Source: JACKAQ01 sp020634975 [NCBI: Calditrichia bacterium]
GTDB lineage: Bacteria > Calditrichota > Calditrichia > RBG-13-44-9
Assembly: GCA_020634975.1 (NCBI GenBank)
Contig: JACKAQ010000002.1
Span: forward strand, 310,001-374,000
Direction of reading: 5' to 3'
DNA: 64,000 bases
The translations under genes were made by a program, and so were the position numbers. Position 1 is the first letter of the stretch, and the number at the start of each line of letters is the position of its first letter. A model generated the notes under the pieces. It saw only the letters and a program-made list of their open reading frames with translations. It searched no databases and was not told the origin of the DNA. Shown one piece after another: positions 45,112-55,492 of this stretch.

Positions 45112-46376
45112 TCGCCGTCCTCCTGCGTTGCGGATTCACGTCCGATCACTTCGCGGAACAGCGAGAGCAACTCATCGTTTGGATCGAGGTCATCATTCTG
45201 GCTTTTGAAAAATTGCACGAACAGCGTTTCCACATCCTGCATCGGGTCGGCGGGTTCGTCGTTTGCGCCGGATTGGGCAGCGTTTTTGACGCGCGGGACG
45301 ATGCCCAGAATAAAATCGTGCGACTGGCGCAATTGCTGCAGCTGTTCGGTGGTGAGAAATGTATCGGTGATCATCGTGATTTCCACAATTGCATCGGAGT
45401 GTCGGGTTAGCCATTCCACCGCCGCATCAACCGTTTCAAACGATTGACGCAATAATTTGCGTCCGCCGGTTAGGGGAATATCGCGGGTTGCCACCGGTTT
45501 TCCCGGCTCCGCGTCGATCAGCACCACATATTTTTGCTGATTGGCTTCGCTCATGCTGTAAGCCAGCGGGCTGCTCGAATAAACTACCGGACAGGGCGAT
45601 GTGGCAATGGTTTGGCGGCGATGCAAATGTCCGAGCGCCACATACTGGATTTGCGGCGGGACATTTTCCGCGAACACGACATCCGCACCGCCGATGTGCA
45701 GCACAGATTTTTCGTCGTCCGGTTCCTCCGGTTTTTCGCCGCCTTCGCGCATCATAAACAGGTGGGCGAGGAGGAGGTTGACGCCGTTGCTGTCGCAATA
45801 TTTTTCAGCGGTATTTGCCCAGCTGTTTTTCAACAATTCATTGATGGACAGATCGGCGGATTCCCCGCGCAACGCCTGTTTGAAACGAATGGCGTTGGCA
45901 TAGGGCGTCAGCAAAATGCGCAGCGGAACATCGCTGCCGGGCAGTTGCAATTCGATAAATCCGGGTGCGGATGCCGTGAGCGCCAAACCGCTTTTTTCCA
46001 GCGAAAAGCGGCGCACTTCGCTGTCCGGATATCCCGCGAAAATGATGCCGCTGGCCCGCGCCAACGGATCGGGGTTTTCGATTTTCCCCGGTGCGTCGTG
46101 GTTTCCGGCAATGGCAATCACCGCGCGATTCCCGCCGTCGGAGAGTCGCGCAAGGGTTTGGTAAAGCAGGTCTTCCGCTTCGTGGGAGGGATTGGCGCTG
46201 TCAAATATATCACCGGCGATGAGCACCGCGTCAACGTTTTCAGCTTCGGCGATGTCGCAAATTTCCGCCAAAACCGCCCGCTGTTCGTCGATGCGGTTAA
46301 ACTGGTTCAGCCGTTTGCCGAGGTGCCAGTCTGCGGTGTGCAATAGTCGCAGTGATTTCTTTTTCTGTTTGGGCAT
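45108..46376 (-). CDS. sbcD: Exonuclease SbcD, nuclease subunit
   Basis: I place the start at the ATG at 46376 (MPKQKKKSLRLLHTADWHLG); the open frame extends upstream to 46709, but that text is non-homologous and overlaps the helicase gene in another frame. The 422-residue protein has the metallophosphoesterase motifs DWHLGKR, VLIAGDIFD, IAGNHDAPG and VALGHLHRRQ. It supplies the Mn2+-dependent exo- and endonuclease activity of SbcCD. The C-terminal half carries the SbcC-binding region. The 4-bp overlap with sbcC indicates one operon. Confidence 0.95.
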   Translation of the reverse strand: MPKQKKKSLRLLHTADWHLGKRLNQFNRIDEQRAVLAEICDIAEAENVDAVLIAGDIFDSANPSHEAEDLLYQTLARLSDGGNRAVIAIAGNHDAPGKIENPDPLARASGIIFAGYPDSEVRRFSLEKSGLALTASAPGFIELQLPGSDVPLRILLTPYANAIRFKQALRGESADLSINELLKNSWANTAEKYCDSNGVNLLLAHLFMMREGGEKPEEPDDEKSVLHIGGADVVFAENVPPQIQYVALGHLHRRQTIATSPCPVVYSSSPLAYSMSEANQQKYVVLIDAEPGKPVATRDIPLTGGRKLLRQSFETVDAAVEWLTRHSDAIVEITMITDTFLTTEQLQQLRQSHDFILGIVPRVKNAAQSGANDEPADPMQDVETLFVQFFKSQNDDLDPNDELLSLFREVIGRESATQEDGE

Positions 46377-46483
46377 TTTCCGGATTCTCCGCAGCGTTTC
46401 TGGATCAATTGAATGCGAACCCCGAGCAAAGTCGATGGGTGGATGCTGATTTTGCATCGTTGGGGCACACCGTGCCCTGCAAT

Positions 46484-49400
46484 TTACTGATCTTTCAAAA
46501 TGTTCAACAAATCTTCGGCTGAGATTTTGCCGCTCACATCGGTGCCTTCGAGCAGGCTGTCCGCGAGATCTTTTTTGGTGTGGTGCAGCGCGATAATTTT
46601 TTCTTCGATCGTGTTTTTGGCAACCAGCCGGTAAACGGTCACCGGACGCTGTTGCCCGATCCGGTGGGAGCGATCCGACGCCTGATCTTCCACCGCCGGA
46701 TTCCACCACGGATCGAGGTGAATCACATAATCCGCAGCGGTGAGGTTGAGTCCCATTCCGCCGGCGCGCAGGCTGATCAAAAACACATCGCCGTTGCCGG
46801 ATTGGAAATTCCGGACAATTTCCTGGCGTTTGCGGGTGGGCGTGCTGCCGTCGAGGTATTGATAGGCAATCTGTTTGCTATCGAGATATTCCCGGATCAC
46901 GGTGAGGTGATCGACAAACTGGCTGAACACCAGCGCTTTGTGGTTGTTATCCAGCAACTCGTCCAGCGTTTCCGCAAACAGCGCCAGCTTGGCGCTGCCG
47001 AGGGTGGTTTCCGGCACCACCAATCGCGGATGACAACAGGCGCGGCGCAATTTCATGATTTCCGCGAGAATCTGGAACCGGCGATCTTCCACCGGATTGT
47101 CGTTCGCCATAATATTTTCTACCGCGCGTTGGCGCAACGCTTCGTAAAATGCCTGCTCTTCATCGCTCAAATTGACGGTGAGAGTGATTTCCGTTTTGGG
47201 CGGCAGTTCGGACAGCACGTCGTTTTTCAGTCGCCGCAAAATGAACGGTTGCAACAAGCGCTTCAGCCGGCCTTTGGCTTCGGAATCTTGAAATTTTTCG
47301 ATCGGTGCGGCATATTTTTCGTTGAATTTTTTGAGCGAACCGAGCAACCCCGGATTGATAAAGCGGAACAGGTTCCACAATTCGCCGAGGTGATTTTCCA
47401 CCGGCGTTCCGGTGGTGATCATCTTGAATTCGCCATTGAGCTGCATGGCTGCCTGTGAGCGTTTGGTGGCGGCGTTTTTGATGGACTGGGCTTCGTCCAG
47501 CACAATGGTTTGCCATTTGACCTGCGCCAATCGCTCGATTTCATACGGCAGCAATCCGTAGCTGCACACCAGCAAATCGAACGGGCCGATATTCCGGATG
47601 GTTTCTTCGCGATCAGTTGCGCCCAAAAATACCGGGTTGAGGGTCGGGGAAAAACGCTGTGCTTCGCTGATCCAGTTGGATGTCACGCTGGCCGGTGCGA
47701 TCACCAGTGTCGGTCCGTCGTTCGCTCGCTCGATAATTGCGGCGAGCGCCTGAACGGTTTTGCCCAACCCCATATCGTCCGCAAGGCAGGCACCAACGCC
47801 CCATTTTGCCAATCGCGAGAGCCACTGGAAGCCTTCCAACTGGTAATCGCGGAGCACAGCTTGCAGGGTTGAGGGCGGTTTCGGCGAATGATTTTCTGCA
47901 TTTTTAATGCGCTCAACCGCCGCATTCCATTCCGCATCACCGGAAAATTTGCCAATTTCCCCGGCAAAAGCATCGATGATCGGTGCCATCAGTGGATGAA
48001 ATCGTGCACCGTTTTTGGTGCTGTCGCTGAACGTTCGCAAATCTTCCAACTGACGCCGGAACTGTTTGGACAGCGCGATAAAATGCCCCTCGCTCAACTC
48101 CACAAACCTGCCGGAGCTATGTTGCAGCAGATCCAGCAATTGTTTGATCTGGATGACCGTATGATCATCTACCTTCAATTCGCCCTGCAGTTCGAACCAG
48201 TCGTTTTCGCGCTGGACACGCAGATACAATTGTTGCGGGGAAATCTGCCGGTAAATTTTCAGCTTTTCGCCTTCCGGCCACTCGATGATGGTTTCATCGC
48301 GAACATTTTCCATTTCCGAAAGCGCCTCCAAACAATCCTCCGGCGTCTGGAATCGCCAGTCGTAACTGCCATCGTGAGTGACCAGCAAAAACGGGCATTT
48401 TTTGAGCACATCGTGGGCTTTGTCTTTTTCCAATTTGAGATCGCGGCGGGTTTGCTGGCGTTTGCCGTCCACTTCTGCGATGATCTGTTCCGGTGATTTT
48501 CCCGGCTGAAAATACGGTCCGGATTTCCCGAATGGACGCACCAGCATATCCAACCGGAAACCGTCGCCGACGGGCAGCAGGTGAAGGTGAATCGTCGCAT
48601 CGGAGCTGACAGATTCGATGGAGCCAAGCTCTCCCTCCACCGCAGAATGCACCGTCACCAAACGGGAAACATTCCCGACGGCTTCCATCAATTGCTCTTT
48701 GGCCGCTTCCGGTACCTGCAACTGTTTGCTGTTCAGAATATTCATGATATCGACATGCGATTGCTGAACGATCAGCAGCCGGAAACGCGTCGGCTCATCC
48801 TGTATAATTTTGACGCCAGCATGTTCAAATTTTTCCGCGAATTTGAGGGCGTATCCGCGATCCTTTTTTTCCAGCACCAGCGTGGGTTCGGATTTCACCA
48901 GCTCGACCGGCGTTTTTGGTGATTCTTCCAAAAACAACAGCGGATGTCCAACCAGCTCCGATAGTGCTTTGGGCACATCAAAATAATATTGAACGCTGCC
49001 GTAATAGCGCTCCTCACGAAAAATATGCTGGGCAACCCGGCGATCCTGATCGGTCATCCCATCGACATCAGATTCCATTAGCCGGCGCAGCGCCACATTT
49101 CTACCGGTGGACCAACTGCCGCTTTTGTTGAGTTTTTGCTCTTTGGGCTGGATAATTGCGGTGTCCATATTTTTGGGAAAAGCGAGCAGCCAAACCAGTC
49201 GCGTATCCACCGTTTTTGCGGTCACCGTTTGGCCGCCGTATCCGGCGAGCATTTCCAGCACGCGCTCCCACGGCTCCTGATTGCCAACCAGTTTGTGCAT
49301 CGGCTTTATGCCGATCTGTTCTGCCAGATCCAGCGATTCCTGATAATTGGGCGAATCCGGCTCCAACCGGCTGAGCATCCCGGCAAATTCGACTTCCAGC

Positions 49401-50650
49401 CAGCGATACCCGAAGCGTTTGGCGCGGCGGTAGCCGCCCTCCAGCATATCGCGACCGTGTTTCAAAAATTCCGGAAAATACCAATTGCTCACCAACGCAG
49501 AAAACAACCCGTTCAGCGTATCGGATGGCTCTTTGAGCATGAACCATAAATTTTCCTGTCCGCTGCTCATTTTAGCATGCAGCACATCCCCGACGATATC
49601 GAGCGCACGGTATGCCTGAAGATAATGCACATCAATTTTTATCTCGGTTCGCACCTGATTGCGAATGGTATCCGCATGGTTTTGGGGTTTGGCTTTCAAT
49701 AGTGCCAGTGGATAAAAAATACCGGAAAAATGGTTGATCGCTGCTGTTCGTTTCCGGCTGCCGGCCAGTGTTTCATTGAAAAAATTTTGATAAGCTTGCA
49801 CTGAGTCCGCGTATTTTCCTTTGGCAAATAATATCATCCCGGTGCAGGCGTGATGAATCGGATATTCCGATTTTAATGGCTCAATGATCGTTTCGGCAAC
49901 ATCCGGATTGCCATACAGCATTTCGGTGATAAACAACATCAACCGGTAATTAATTACGGGCGTATTTTTGCTCGGATGGGCAATTGCCTGTCGCATAAAA
50001 TCGACGTAAATGGATAAATTGCCTAAATTTAGCAAGGTTGAATAAAACAGATGGTTCATCGCAAACCGCTGGATTTCCAGCTTTCGGGTTGCAAACCAGT
50101 TTGCCCTAAACGGGCTGTCGAACACTTCGGAAATGACATTCGATTCTCTGATCGGATCCATCCCGTTCCGAAAACATTTCTGAAGCAGTTCGTTAAATAA
50201 ATTAAAATTATTGGTGTAAAATGCCAGCCGGATATCCCGCAGGGCAAAGCGAAGGCTTTGCGATTGCGAATGAATGACGTACCCGGATTCCCTGAATGCC
50301 GGCAGCAAATGGCGGATTTGCTCGGCCATTTCGCTAAACTTTTCGATATCGCTCAGCTTTTCCTGAAAAATATAGTTGGCAATCAGCGGGTTGCAAGCCA
50401 CCTCTTTACGATTGGCATTCACCGCTGTTTCAACCAGCAGCTCTTTGGCAATCAGGTTGTCGATATACGGCTTGAGATATGTTGTGGTTAACTTTTTGCC
50501 GCCATCGCTTTGGACGCCCGCAGCTTCGAGAAGTTTTAAAATATCTGTCCGGTTCTGGAATTCTTTTGTCAGCGACAGATAATCGACAATCAAACGTTCG
50601 GTTACGGTACTGGATTTATAAAGGTTGAGCAGTTTTTCAGATGTTGACAT
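46484..50650 (-). CDS. Large SNF2-family DEAD/DEAH-box helicase
   Basis: The 1388-residue protein has a roughly 900-residue N-terminal region, helical at first and then with bacterial SNF2-associated beta segments. The SNF2 ATPase core follows: Walker A LADDMGLGKTVQALAAI near residue 955, LDEAQSIKNAATKRSQAA, the TGTPVENHLGELWNLF segment, and the helicase C domain ending SHRIGQQRPVTVYRLVAKNT. It is a translocase likely to remodel protein-DNA or RNA polymerase complexes, as RapA does. No SWIM zinc finger is obvious. GGAG precedes the ATG. It lies upstream of sbcDC on the same strand, about 107 bp away, and may share a repair role. Confidence 0.92.
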   Translation of the reverse strand: MSTSEKLLNLYKSSTVTERLIVDYLSLTKEFQNRTDILKLLEAAGVQSDGGKKLTTTYLKPYIDNLIAKELLVETAVNANRKEVACNPLIANYIFQEKLSDIEKFSEMAEQIRHLLPAFRESGYVIHSQSQSLRFALRDIRLAFYTNNFNLFNELLQKCFRNGMDPIRESNVISEVFDSPFRANWFATRKLEIQRFAMNHLFYSTLLNLGNLSIYVDFMRQAIAHPSKNTPVINYRLMLFITEMLYGNPDVAETIIEPLKSEYPIHHACTGMILFAKGKYADSVQAYQNFFNETLAGSRKRTAAINHFSGIFYPLALLKAKPQNHADTIRNQVRTEIKIDVHYLQAYRALDIVGDVLHAKMSSGQENLWFMLKEPSDTLNGLFSALVSNWYFPEFLKHGRDMLEGGYRRAKRFGYRWLEVEFAGMLSRLEPDSPNYQESLDLAEQIGIKPMHKLVGNQEPWERVLEMLAGYGGQTVTAKTVDTRLVWLLAFPKNMDTAIIQPKEQKLNKSGSWSTGRNVALRRLMESDVDGMTDQDRRVAQHIFREERYYGSVQYYFDVPKALSELVGHPLLFLEESPKTPVELVKSEPTLVLEKKDRGYALKFAEKFEHAGVKIIQDEPTRFRLLIVQQSHVDIMNILNSKQLQVPEAAKEQLMEAVGNVSRLVTVHSAVEGELGSIESVSSDATIHLHLLPVGDGFRLDMLVRPFGKSGPYFQPGKSPEQIIAEVDGKRQQTRRDLKLEKDKAHDVLKKCPFLLVTHDGSYDWRFQTPEDCLEALSEMENVRDETIIEWPEGEKLKIYRQISPQQLYLRVQRENDWFELQGELKVDDHTVIQIKQLLDLLQHSSGRFVELSEGHFIALSKQFRRQLEDLRTFSDSTKNGARFHPLMAPIIDAFAGEIGKFSGDAEWNAAVERIKNAENHSPKPPSTLQAVLRDYQLEGFQWLSRLAKWGVGACLADDMGLGKTVQALAAIIERANDGPTLVIAPASVTSNWISEAQRFSPTLNPVFLGATDREETIRNIGPFDLLVCSYGLLPYEIERLAQVKWQTIVLDEAQSIKNAATKRSQAAMQLNGEFKMITTGTPVENHLGELWNLFRFINPGLLGSLKKFNEKYAAPIEKFQDSEAKGRLKRLLQPFILRRLKNDVLSELPPKTEITLTVNLSDEEQAFYEALRQRAVENIMANDNPVEDRRFQILAEIMKLRRACCHPRLVVPETTLGSAKLALFAETLDELLDNNHKALVFSQFVDHLTVIREYLDSKQIAYQYLDGSTPTRKRQEIVRNFQSGNGDVFLISLRAGGMGLNLTAADYVIHLDPWWNPAVEDQASDRSHRIGQQRPVTVYRLVAKNTIEEKIIALHHTKKDLADSLLEGTDVSGKISAEDLLNILKDQ

Positions 50651-50907
50651 TGCGGCGACTCCGTTTGAAAAAACAAAACAGTGGAAAAAAGGCGATGAAA
50701 TGTTAAAAATACCAAACCGTGAATGTACGGACGGATTGGCTCGATTTCAAGGTGAACTTGGGGATAAACAGCTGCTTTTAAGTGATTTCAAAAACTTTTT
50801 GAAAAGTACCGGTATTTTTGTGGCGAATTTGAAACATCGCTGGACATCCACCGTGAAAAGAGTATATTAAACTACCGTTCACTTTTTTAACTGATGAGGA
50901 ATTTTGC

Positions 50908-52257
50908 ATGAGTGACAGCACACCAACACCGCTACCGGATCCGGCAACCAAACCGCAGGAAAAAAAATCAACTGAAATCGGCAGCGTATTTGTCTCCAAT
51001 TATCCGCCATATTCATTCTGGAATACGGATGATGTTTCCGAAGCGCACCGGGTTTTGCGCGAACCCGCCAAACCGGACACGCCGCTGGGGTTGTACATGC
51101 ACATTCCTTTTTGCAGAAAACGCTGCAAATTTTGTTATTTTAAAGTTTACACCGGAAAAAATGCCCGCGATGTGGAAACATATCTCGATGCGCTTGCTCG
51201 CGAAATTGAACTGTTCGGCACGATGCCGGCAGCGCAAAACCGTCCGGTCAGCTTTGTTTATTTTGGCGGCGGCACGCCGTCTTTTATCAGCGTAAAACAT
51301 TTGCAGGAATTGGTGTCGCGCGTAAAGGATGTATTCCCGTGGGATAAAGCAGAAGAAGTCGCGTTTGAATGTGAACCCGGAACGCTTACCGAATCGAAGC
51401 TGAACGCCATCCGCGACATTGGCGTTACGCGGTTGAGCCTCGGTGTCGAGCACTTCAACGATGATATTTTGAAAGAAAACGGCCGGGCGCATTTGTCGCA
51501 CGAAATTTACCGGGTGTGGCCATGGGTGAAAGCGCTCGATTTCGCGCAGGTGAATATCGATCTCATCGCCGGAATGGTCGGCGAAACCTGGGACACCTGG
51601 AAATTTGCGGTGGACGAAGCCATCAAATTCGAACCGGACAGCATCACGATTTATCAACTGGAATTGCCGTTTAACGCGGTGTATTCCGAGCACATTCGCC
51701 ACGGCGAGCAGATTAACGTTGCCGACTGGAAAACCAAACGCGCCTGGCATAAATATGCCATCGATCAACTGTCCGCTGCGGGATACGATGTTTCCAGTGG
51801 ATACACAATGGTGCGCAAATCGGGCAAAACCCAAAAATTTGTCTATCGCGATGCCCTGTGGCGCGGTGCGGATATGGTTGCAGCGGGCGTGGCGTCATTT
51901 TCCCACATGAGCGGTGTGCATTTTCAAAACGCCAGCCATTGGGATACCTATCTCGAAAAAGTGGGTCAAAATGAACTGCCGATTTCCAGAGCATTTTCCA
52001 CCGACAGCCGTGAACAGTTGATCCGCGAAATGATTTTGCAATTGAAATTGGGGCGGGTTCCCACATCTTATTTCCGGCAGAAATTTGGCGTGAATATTTT
52101 GCAGGAATTTTCCCGCCAATTCAGCGAACTGCGGGCAAATGGCATGTTGGATTTCGATGATCAATTGATTACTTTAAGCCAAAATGGACTGCTTCAAGTT
52201 GATCAACTTCTGCCGGAATTTTATGATGAACATTATCGAAATTCCCGATACACCTGA
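50908..52257 (+). CDS. HemW/HemN-like radical SAM protein (coproporphyrinogen III oxidase family)
   Basis: The 449-residue protein has the SAM cluster motif C69-x3-C73-x2-C76 (HIPFCRKRCKFCYFKVYTGK), followed by FVYFGGGTPSFI, FECEPGTLTESKLNAIRDIG and RLSLGVEHFNDDILKENGR, the standard HemN/HemW landmarks. CxxxCxxC without the extra Cys of true HemN (here F after CY) favours a HemW-like haem chaperone or a related enzyme over oxygen-independent coproporphyrinogen dehydrogenase. The C-terminal HemN domain is present. A GAGGA site precedes the ATG. The end overlaps the start of the propeller kinase by 32 bp. Confidence 0.85.
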   Translation: MSDSTPTPLPDPATKPQEKKSTEIGSVFVSNYPPYSFWNTDDVSEAHRVLREPAKPDTPLGLYMHIPFCRKRCKFCYFKVYTGKNARDVETYLDALAREIELFGTMPAAQNRPVSFVYFGGGTPSFISVKHLQELVSRVKDVFPWDKAEEVAFECEPGTLTESKLNAIRDIGVTRLSLGVEHFNDDILKENGRAHLSHEIYRVWPWVKALDFAQVNIDLIAGMVGETWDTWKFAVDEAIKFEPDSITIYQLELPFNAVYSEHIRHGEQINVADWKTKRAWHKYAIDQLSAAGYDVSSGYTMVRKSGKTQKFVYRDALWRGADMVAAGVASFSHMSGVHFQNASHWDTYLEKVGQNELPISRAFSTDSREQLIREMILQLKLGRVPTSYFRQKFGVNILQEFSRQFSELRANGMLDFDDQLITLSQNGLLQVDQLLPEFYDEHYRNSRYT

Positions 52258-55200
52258 TCATCGCGGTGCCTCAACCGGCGCGTTCCGGCGATGGATCATC
52301 ATTTTTTTGCTGCTGTTTTGCGCTGCTATTTTCGCAAAACCGTATTCTGCCAACCCGTTGAAATTTAAAAAGTTAGCGCAGGAAAGCGCATTGACTGCCA
52401 GTGTGATTTATCAGGTGTTTCAGGATCGCAAAGGATTTATCTGGCTGGCAACCCAGTACGGACTCGCCAAATACGACGGCTACACCGTCACTAATTTTAC
52501 CCACATTCCCGGCGATACCACCACCATTTCCGACAACACCGTCCGCGCCATTTGCGAAGATGCCAGCGGCAATTTGTGGATCGGCACTTCAGATGGACTA
52601 AACCTGTTGGCGATCACACCGGCGCAGCAGCGCGGTCAATCCGGGCACCGTTTTATCCGCTTCCGGCATTCACCGGACGACAGTTTGACGCTGTGCAACA
52701 GCGATATTCGCTCGCTGGCGGCTGGCGCTGATGGCGCATTGTGGGTGGGCACGGTGGAAGGGCTGAACCGCATGTTCAGCGATACGCTCGCCAATGGCGA
52801 AGTTGTGCACCGGATTCAACGCATTCACAAACCGGCGGTGTTCGCCAACGGCTACATCACCGAAATGGTGCAGGATCATTTGCACAAAAATATTATGTGG
52901 GCCGGGACACTCGGAAAAGGGCTGCATCGCATCGACGCAAATGATTTGGCGGTTCTGGCCTTCTCAAAAAATGATACAACAGCAATGCCGATCAGCAGCG
53001 ATTACATTATTTCTCTGTATCAATCGCCGGAAGGGTTGCTGTGGATCGGCACATATCGCGGCGGGTTGAATGTGTTCGATCCGCAAACCGGACACAGCGT
53101 TCAGTACCGTTTCGACGAAAATGACCCGAACAGTCTGCCGGATGACCGCATTTACGGCATTGCGCACGATGCGGAAAACCGGCTGTGGATCGGCACTTTT
53201 GGCGGTGGCGTCGCTTGCCTGAGCAACCCGATCCGCGAATTGCCGACCGGAAACCAGTCGCGTATCGACGGACATTTCATCCGTTACCAAAGCAACTCGC
53301 GCGATCCGCAAGCGCTCACCAACGATTTCGTGCGCCATTTGATGATCGACCGATCGGAGAATATGTGGGTATCCACCAACCGCGATGTGAATGTTGCCGA
53401 TCTGAAACCGCCCAAATTTTTGCACATCTCCCAAAACCCGTTTTCGGACAATACGCTGGGCGATAACAACGTGATTGCCATTTTGGAGGACCGTCAAAAA
53501 CGATTGTGGATCGGGCATCACACCGGGCTGGATATGCAAACACCGGACGGCGTTTTCCACAATTATACAATTGATCACCGCAACCCACGAAGCCAGGGCG
53601 GATTTGTTTATGCGTTGGCAGAAGACCGTTTTGGCTACATCTGGATCGGCACATTTGGTGGTGGATTGCAGCGGATCGATCCATCAACCGGGGATTTTTT
53701 GTATGTGCCGCACGGTGAAAAAAACGGGCACGTGTACCCGGACAGCCGCATTGCGGACCTGATGTTCGACAGCCGGAAAAACTTATGGATTGCCTCACCG
53801 CTCGGATTGTATCTCCTGAATAATCAACAGCTTGCAGATGTGAAATTGAATCCGGAATCGTTGGAATTTGTGCGATTTACTACCGATTCCAGCGAAGGCG
53901 GAATGAGCGACAACCGGATTTCTACCATTTACGAAGATCGCAACGGGCGAATCTGGATCGGCACGGCAAACGGACTGAACCGGATGAATCCGGGCAATAC
54001 ATCGGTGGATCTGCACATCGATTACGTTCCGAAAAATCCGGAAAAAGGGCTCAGCCATCCCGGTGTGACATCCATTTTGCAGGACCCGAACGATGATCAG
54101 GTATTCTGGCTAGGTTCCGAAAACGGGCTAAACCGGCTGCGATTTTCCGGCGACCGCGTATCCGGTGTTCAACATTATTTTGATCGCGAGGGGTTGCCAA
54201 ACAGCTTTATTTGCGATATTCTCGATGATACATCCGGCAATTTGTGGATCACTACCAACAAAGGCATGCTGCGGCTGAACCCGAGCGATACACTGATGCA
54301 AAACATCCGCACTTACGACACCGGCGATGGTTTGCAATCGGGCGAATTTACCATTCGCAGTGGATTTCGCAACGCTGCCGGCGAGCTTTTTTTCGGTGGA
54401 ATTAACGGATTCAACCGCTTTTTCCCGGATCGCGTGCAGGAGAATGTGCACATTCCATCGGTTGCGTTGACCGAGTACAAACAGCTAGGTGTCACCGTTT
54501 ACGATGCGCTGGAATTATCGCGCATTTCCCATATCGATATCCCGTACGATGCCCGCTATTTTGAATTCACCTTTGCCGCGCTCGATTTCACCTATCCCAA
54601 CGGCAACCGCTTTGCCTATTTTTTGGACGGCTTCGACAAAAACTGGTCGGAATCCGGGACGCGCCGTTTTGCCAGCTACACAAATATCGGTCCGGGAAAA
54701 TATGTTTTCCGGCTGAAAGCGGCCAACAGCGACGGCGTCTGGAACGAAGCCGGATTGGCAATTCCCATCGTCATCCGTCCGCCGTTTTGGCAAACCTGGT
54801 GGTTCCGGCTGATTGCCGTTTTGGCAATTTTGGGCGTTCTCGCGCTGATTTATCAATATCGGGTGGAAAAATTGTTGGAATTGGAGCGCATGCGCGTTCG
54901 CATCGCCAGCGATCTGCACGACGATGTGGGTTCTTCGCTCACCAAAATTTCGCTGTATTCGGATTTGCTGCGGGAGGAAGTTGACGCCGAAAATCGCCAG
55001 ACGCTGCTCTCGCGAATCAACAATCTCAGCCGGGAACTGGTGCTCACGATGAGCGATATCGTTTGGTCGATCGACTCCCGCAACGATACCATCGGCGACC
55101 TGCTCGACCGGATGCACGACTTTGCGATGAGTGCGCTTTCGCCGCGCCAAATAGCTGTTTCTTTTGATGTTGAATCGCTCGACGATGCCAAAAAGCTGCC

Positions 55201-55477
55201 GGTTGATATTCGTCAAAATTTGTATCTGGTGTTCAAAGAAGCCATCAACAATGTTGCCCGGCACAGCGGCGCAACCGAAGTCCGGGTGGCTTTGCACAAC
55301 CGCCAGGGACGTTTCACGATGCAGGTTCACGATAACGGGCAGGGCATCGAATTAGCCAAAAAAAGCAGCGGTCACGGTTTGCGAAACATGCAAATGCGGG
55401 CCAATCGCATCGGCGGTGAACTGACCATCGCAAACAGCGACGGCACTACCATTCAACTGAACACAACCATGCTTTGA
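52226..55477 (+). CDS. Two-component sensor histidine kinase with beta-propeller sensor and Y_Y_Y domain
   Basis: The protein has about 1083 residues from the ATG pair at 52226; longer in-frame starts lie deeper inside the upstream gene. A signal/anchor helix (IIIFLLLFCAAIFAKPY) precedes some 12-14 propeller repeats (GFIWLATQYGLAKYDG; LWIGTSDGLN; LWIGTFGGG), forming two seven-bladed propellers, and a Y_Y_Y domain. After one membrane helix (LIAVLAILGVLALIYQY) comes a HisKA_3 dimerisation helix with the phospho-His in SDLHDDVGSSLTKI, and an ATPase domain ending HGLRNMQMRANRIGG. No receiver is fused. The regulator partner is not adjacent. The ligand is probably a periplasmic sugar or polymer. 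Confidence 0.9.
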   Translation: MNIIEIPDTPDHRGASTGAFRRWIIIFLLLFCAAIFAKPYSANPLKFKKLAQESALTASVIYQVFQDRKGFIWLATQYGLAKYDGYTVTNFTHIPGDTTTISDNTVRAICEDASGNLWIGTSDGLNLLAITPAQQRGQSGHRFIRFRHSPDDSLTLCNSDIRSLAAGADGALWVGTVEGLNRMFSDTLANGEVVHRIQRIHKPAVFANGYITEMVQDHLHKNIMWAGTLGKGLHRIDANDLAVLAFSKNDTTAMPISSDYIISLYQSPEGLLWIGTYRGGLNVFDPQTGHSVQYRFDENDPNSLPDDRIYGIAHDAENRLWIGTFGGGVACLSNPIRELPTGNQSRIDGHFIRYQSNSRDPQALTNDFVRHLMIDRSENMWVSTNRDVNVADLKPPKFLHISQNPFSDNTLGDNNVIAILEDRQKRLWIGHHTGLDMQTPDGVFHNYTIDHRNPRSQGGFVYALAEDRFGYIWIGTFGGGLQRIDPSTGDFLYVPHGEKNGHVYPDSRIADLMFDSRKNLWIASPLGLYLLNNQQLADVKLNPESLEFVRFTTDSSEGGMSDNRISTIYEDRNGRIWIGTANGLNRMNPGNTSVDLHIDYVPKNPEKGLSHPGVTSILQDPNDDQVFWLGSENGLNRLRFSGDRVSGVQHYFDREGLPNSFICDILDDTSGNLWITTNKGMLRLNPSDTLMQNIRTYDTGDGLQSGEFTIRSGFRNAAGELFFGGINGFNRFFPDRVQENVHIPSVALTEYKQLGVTVYDALELSRISHIDIPYDARYFEFTFAALDFTYPNGNRFAYFLDGFDKNWSESGTRRFASYTNIGPGKYVFRLKAANSDGVWNEAGLAIPIVIRPPFWQTWWFRLIAVLAILGVLALIYQYRVEKLLELERMRVRIASDLHDDVGSSLTKISLYSDLLREEVDAENRQTLLSRINNLSRELVLTMSDIVWSIDSRNDTIGDLLDRMHDFAMSALSPRQIAVSFDVESLDDAKKLPVDIRQNLYLVFKEAINNVARHSGATEVRVALHNRQGRFTMQVHDNGQGIELAKKSSGHGLRNMQMRANRIGGELTIANSDGTTIQLNTTML

Positions 55478-55492
55478 GAAAAATTTACGGGA

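Noticed and set aside
42445-46449. Many forward ORFs of up to 292 codons opposite sbcC, sbcD and the helicase
   Set aside because: They are shadows of well-identified genes and show no known motif.
46377-46709. N-terminal extension of SbcD to 46709
   Set aside because: The extra 111 residues are not SbcD-like and overlap the helicase 3' end; MPKQKKK at 46376 gives the normal start.
50625-50870. 81-codon ORF between the helicase and HemW-like genes
   Set aside because: It overlaps the helicase start antisense, has no ribosome-binding site and no recognisable text; the gap is more likely a divergent promoter region.
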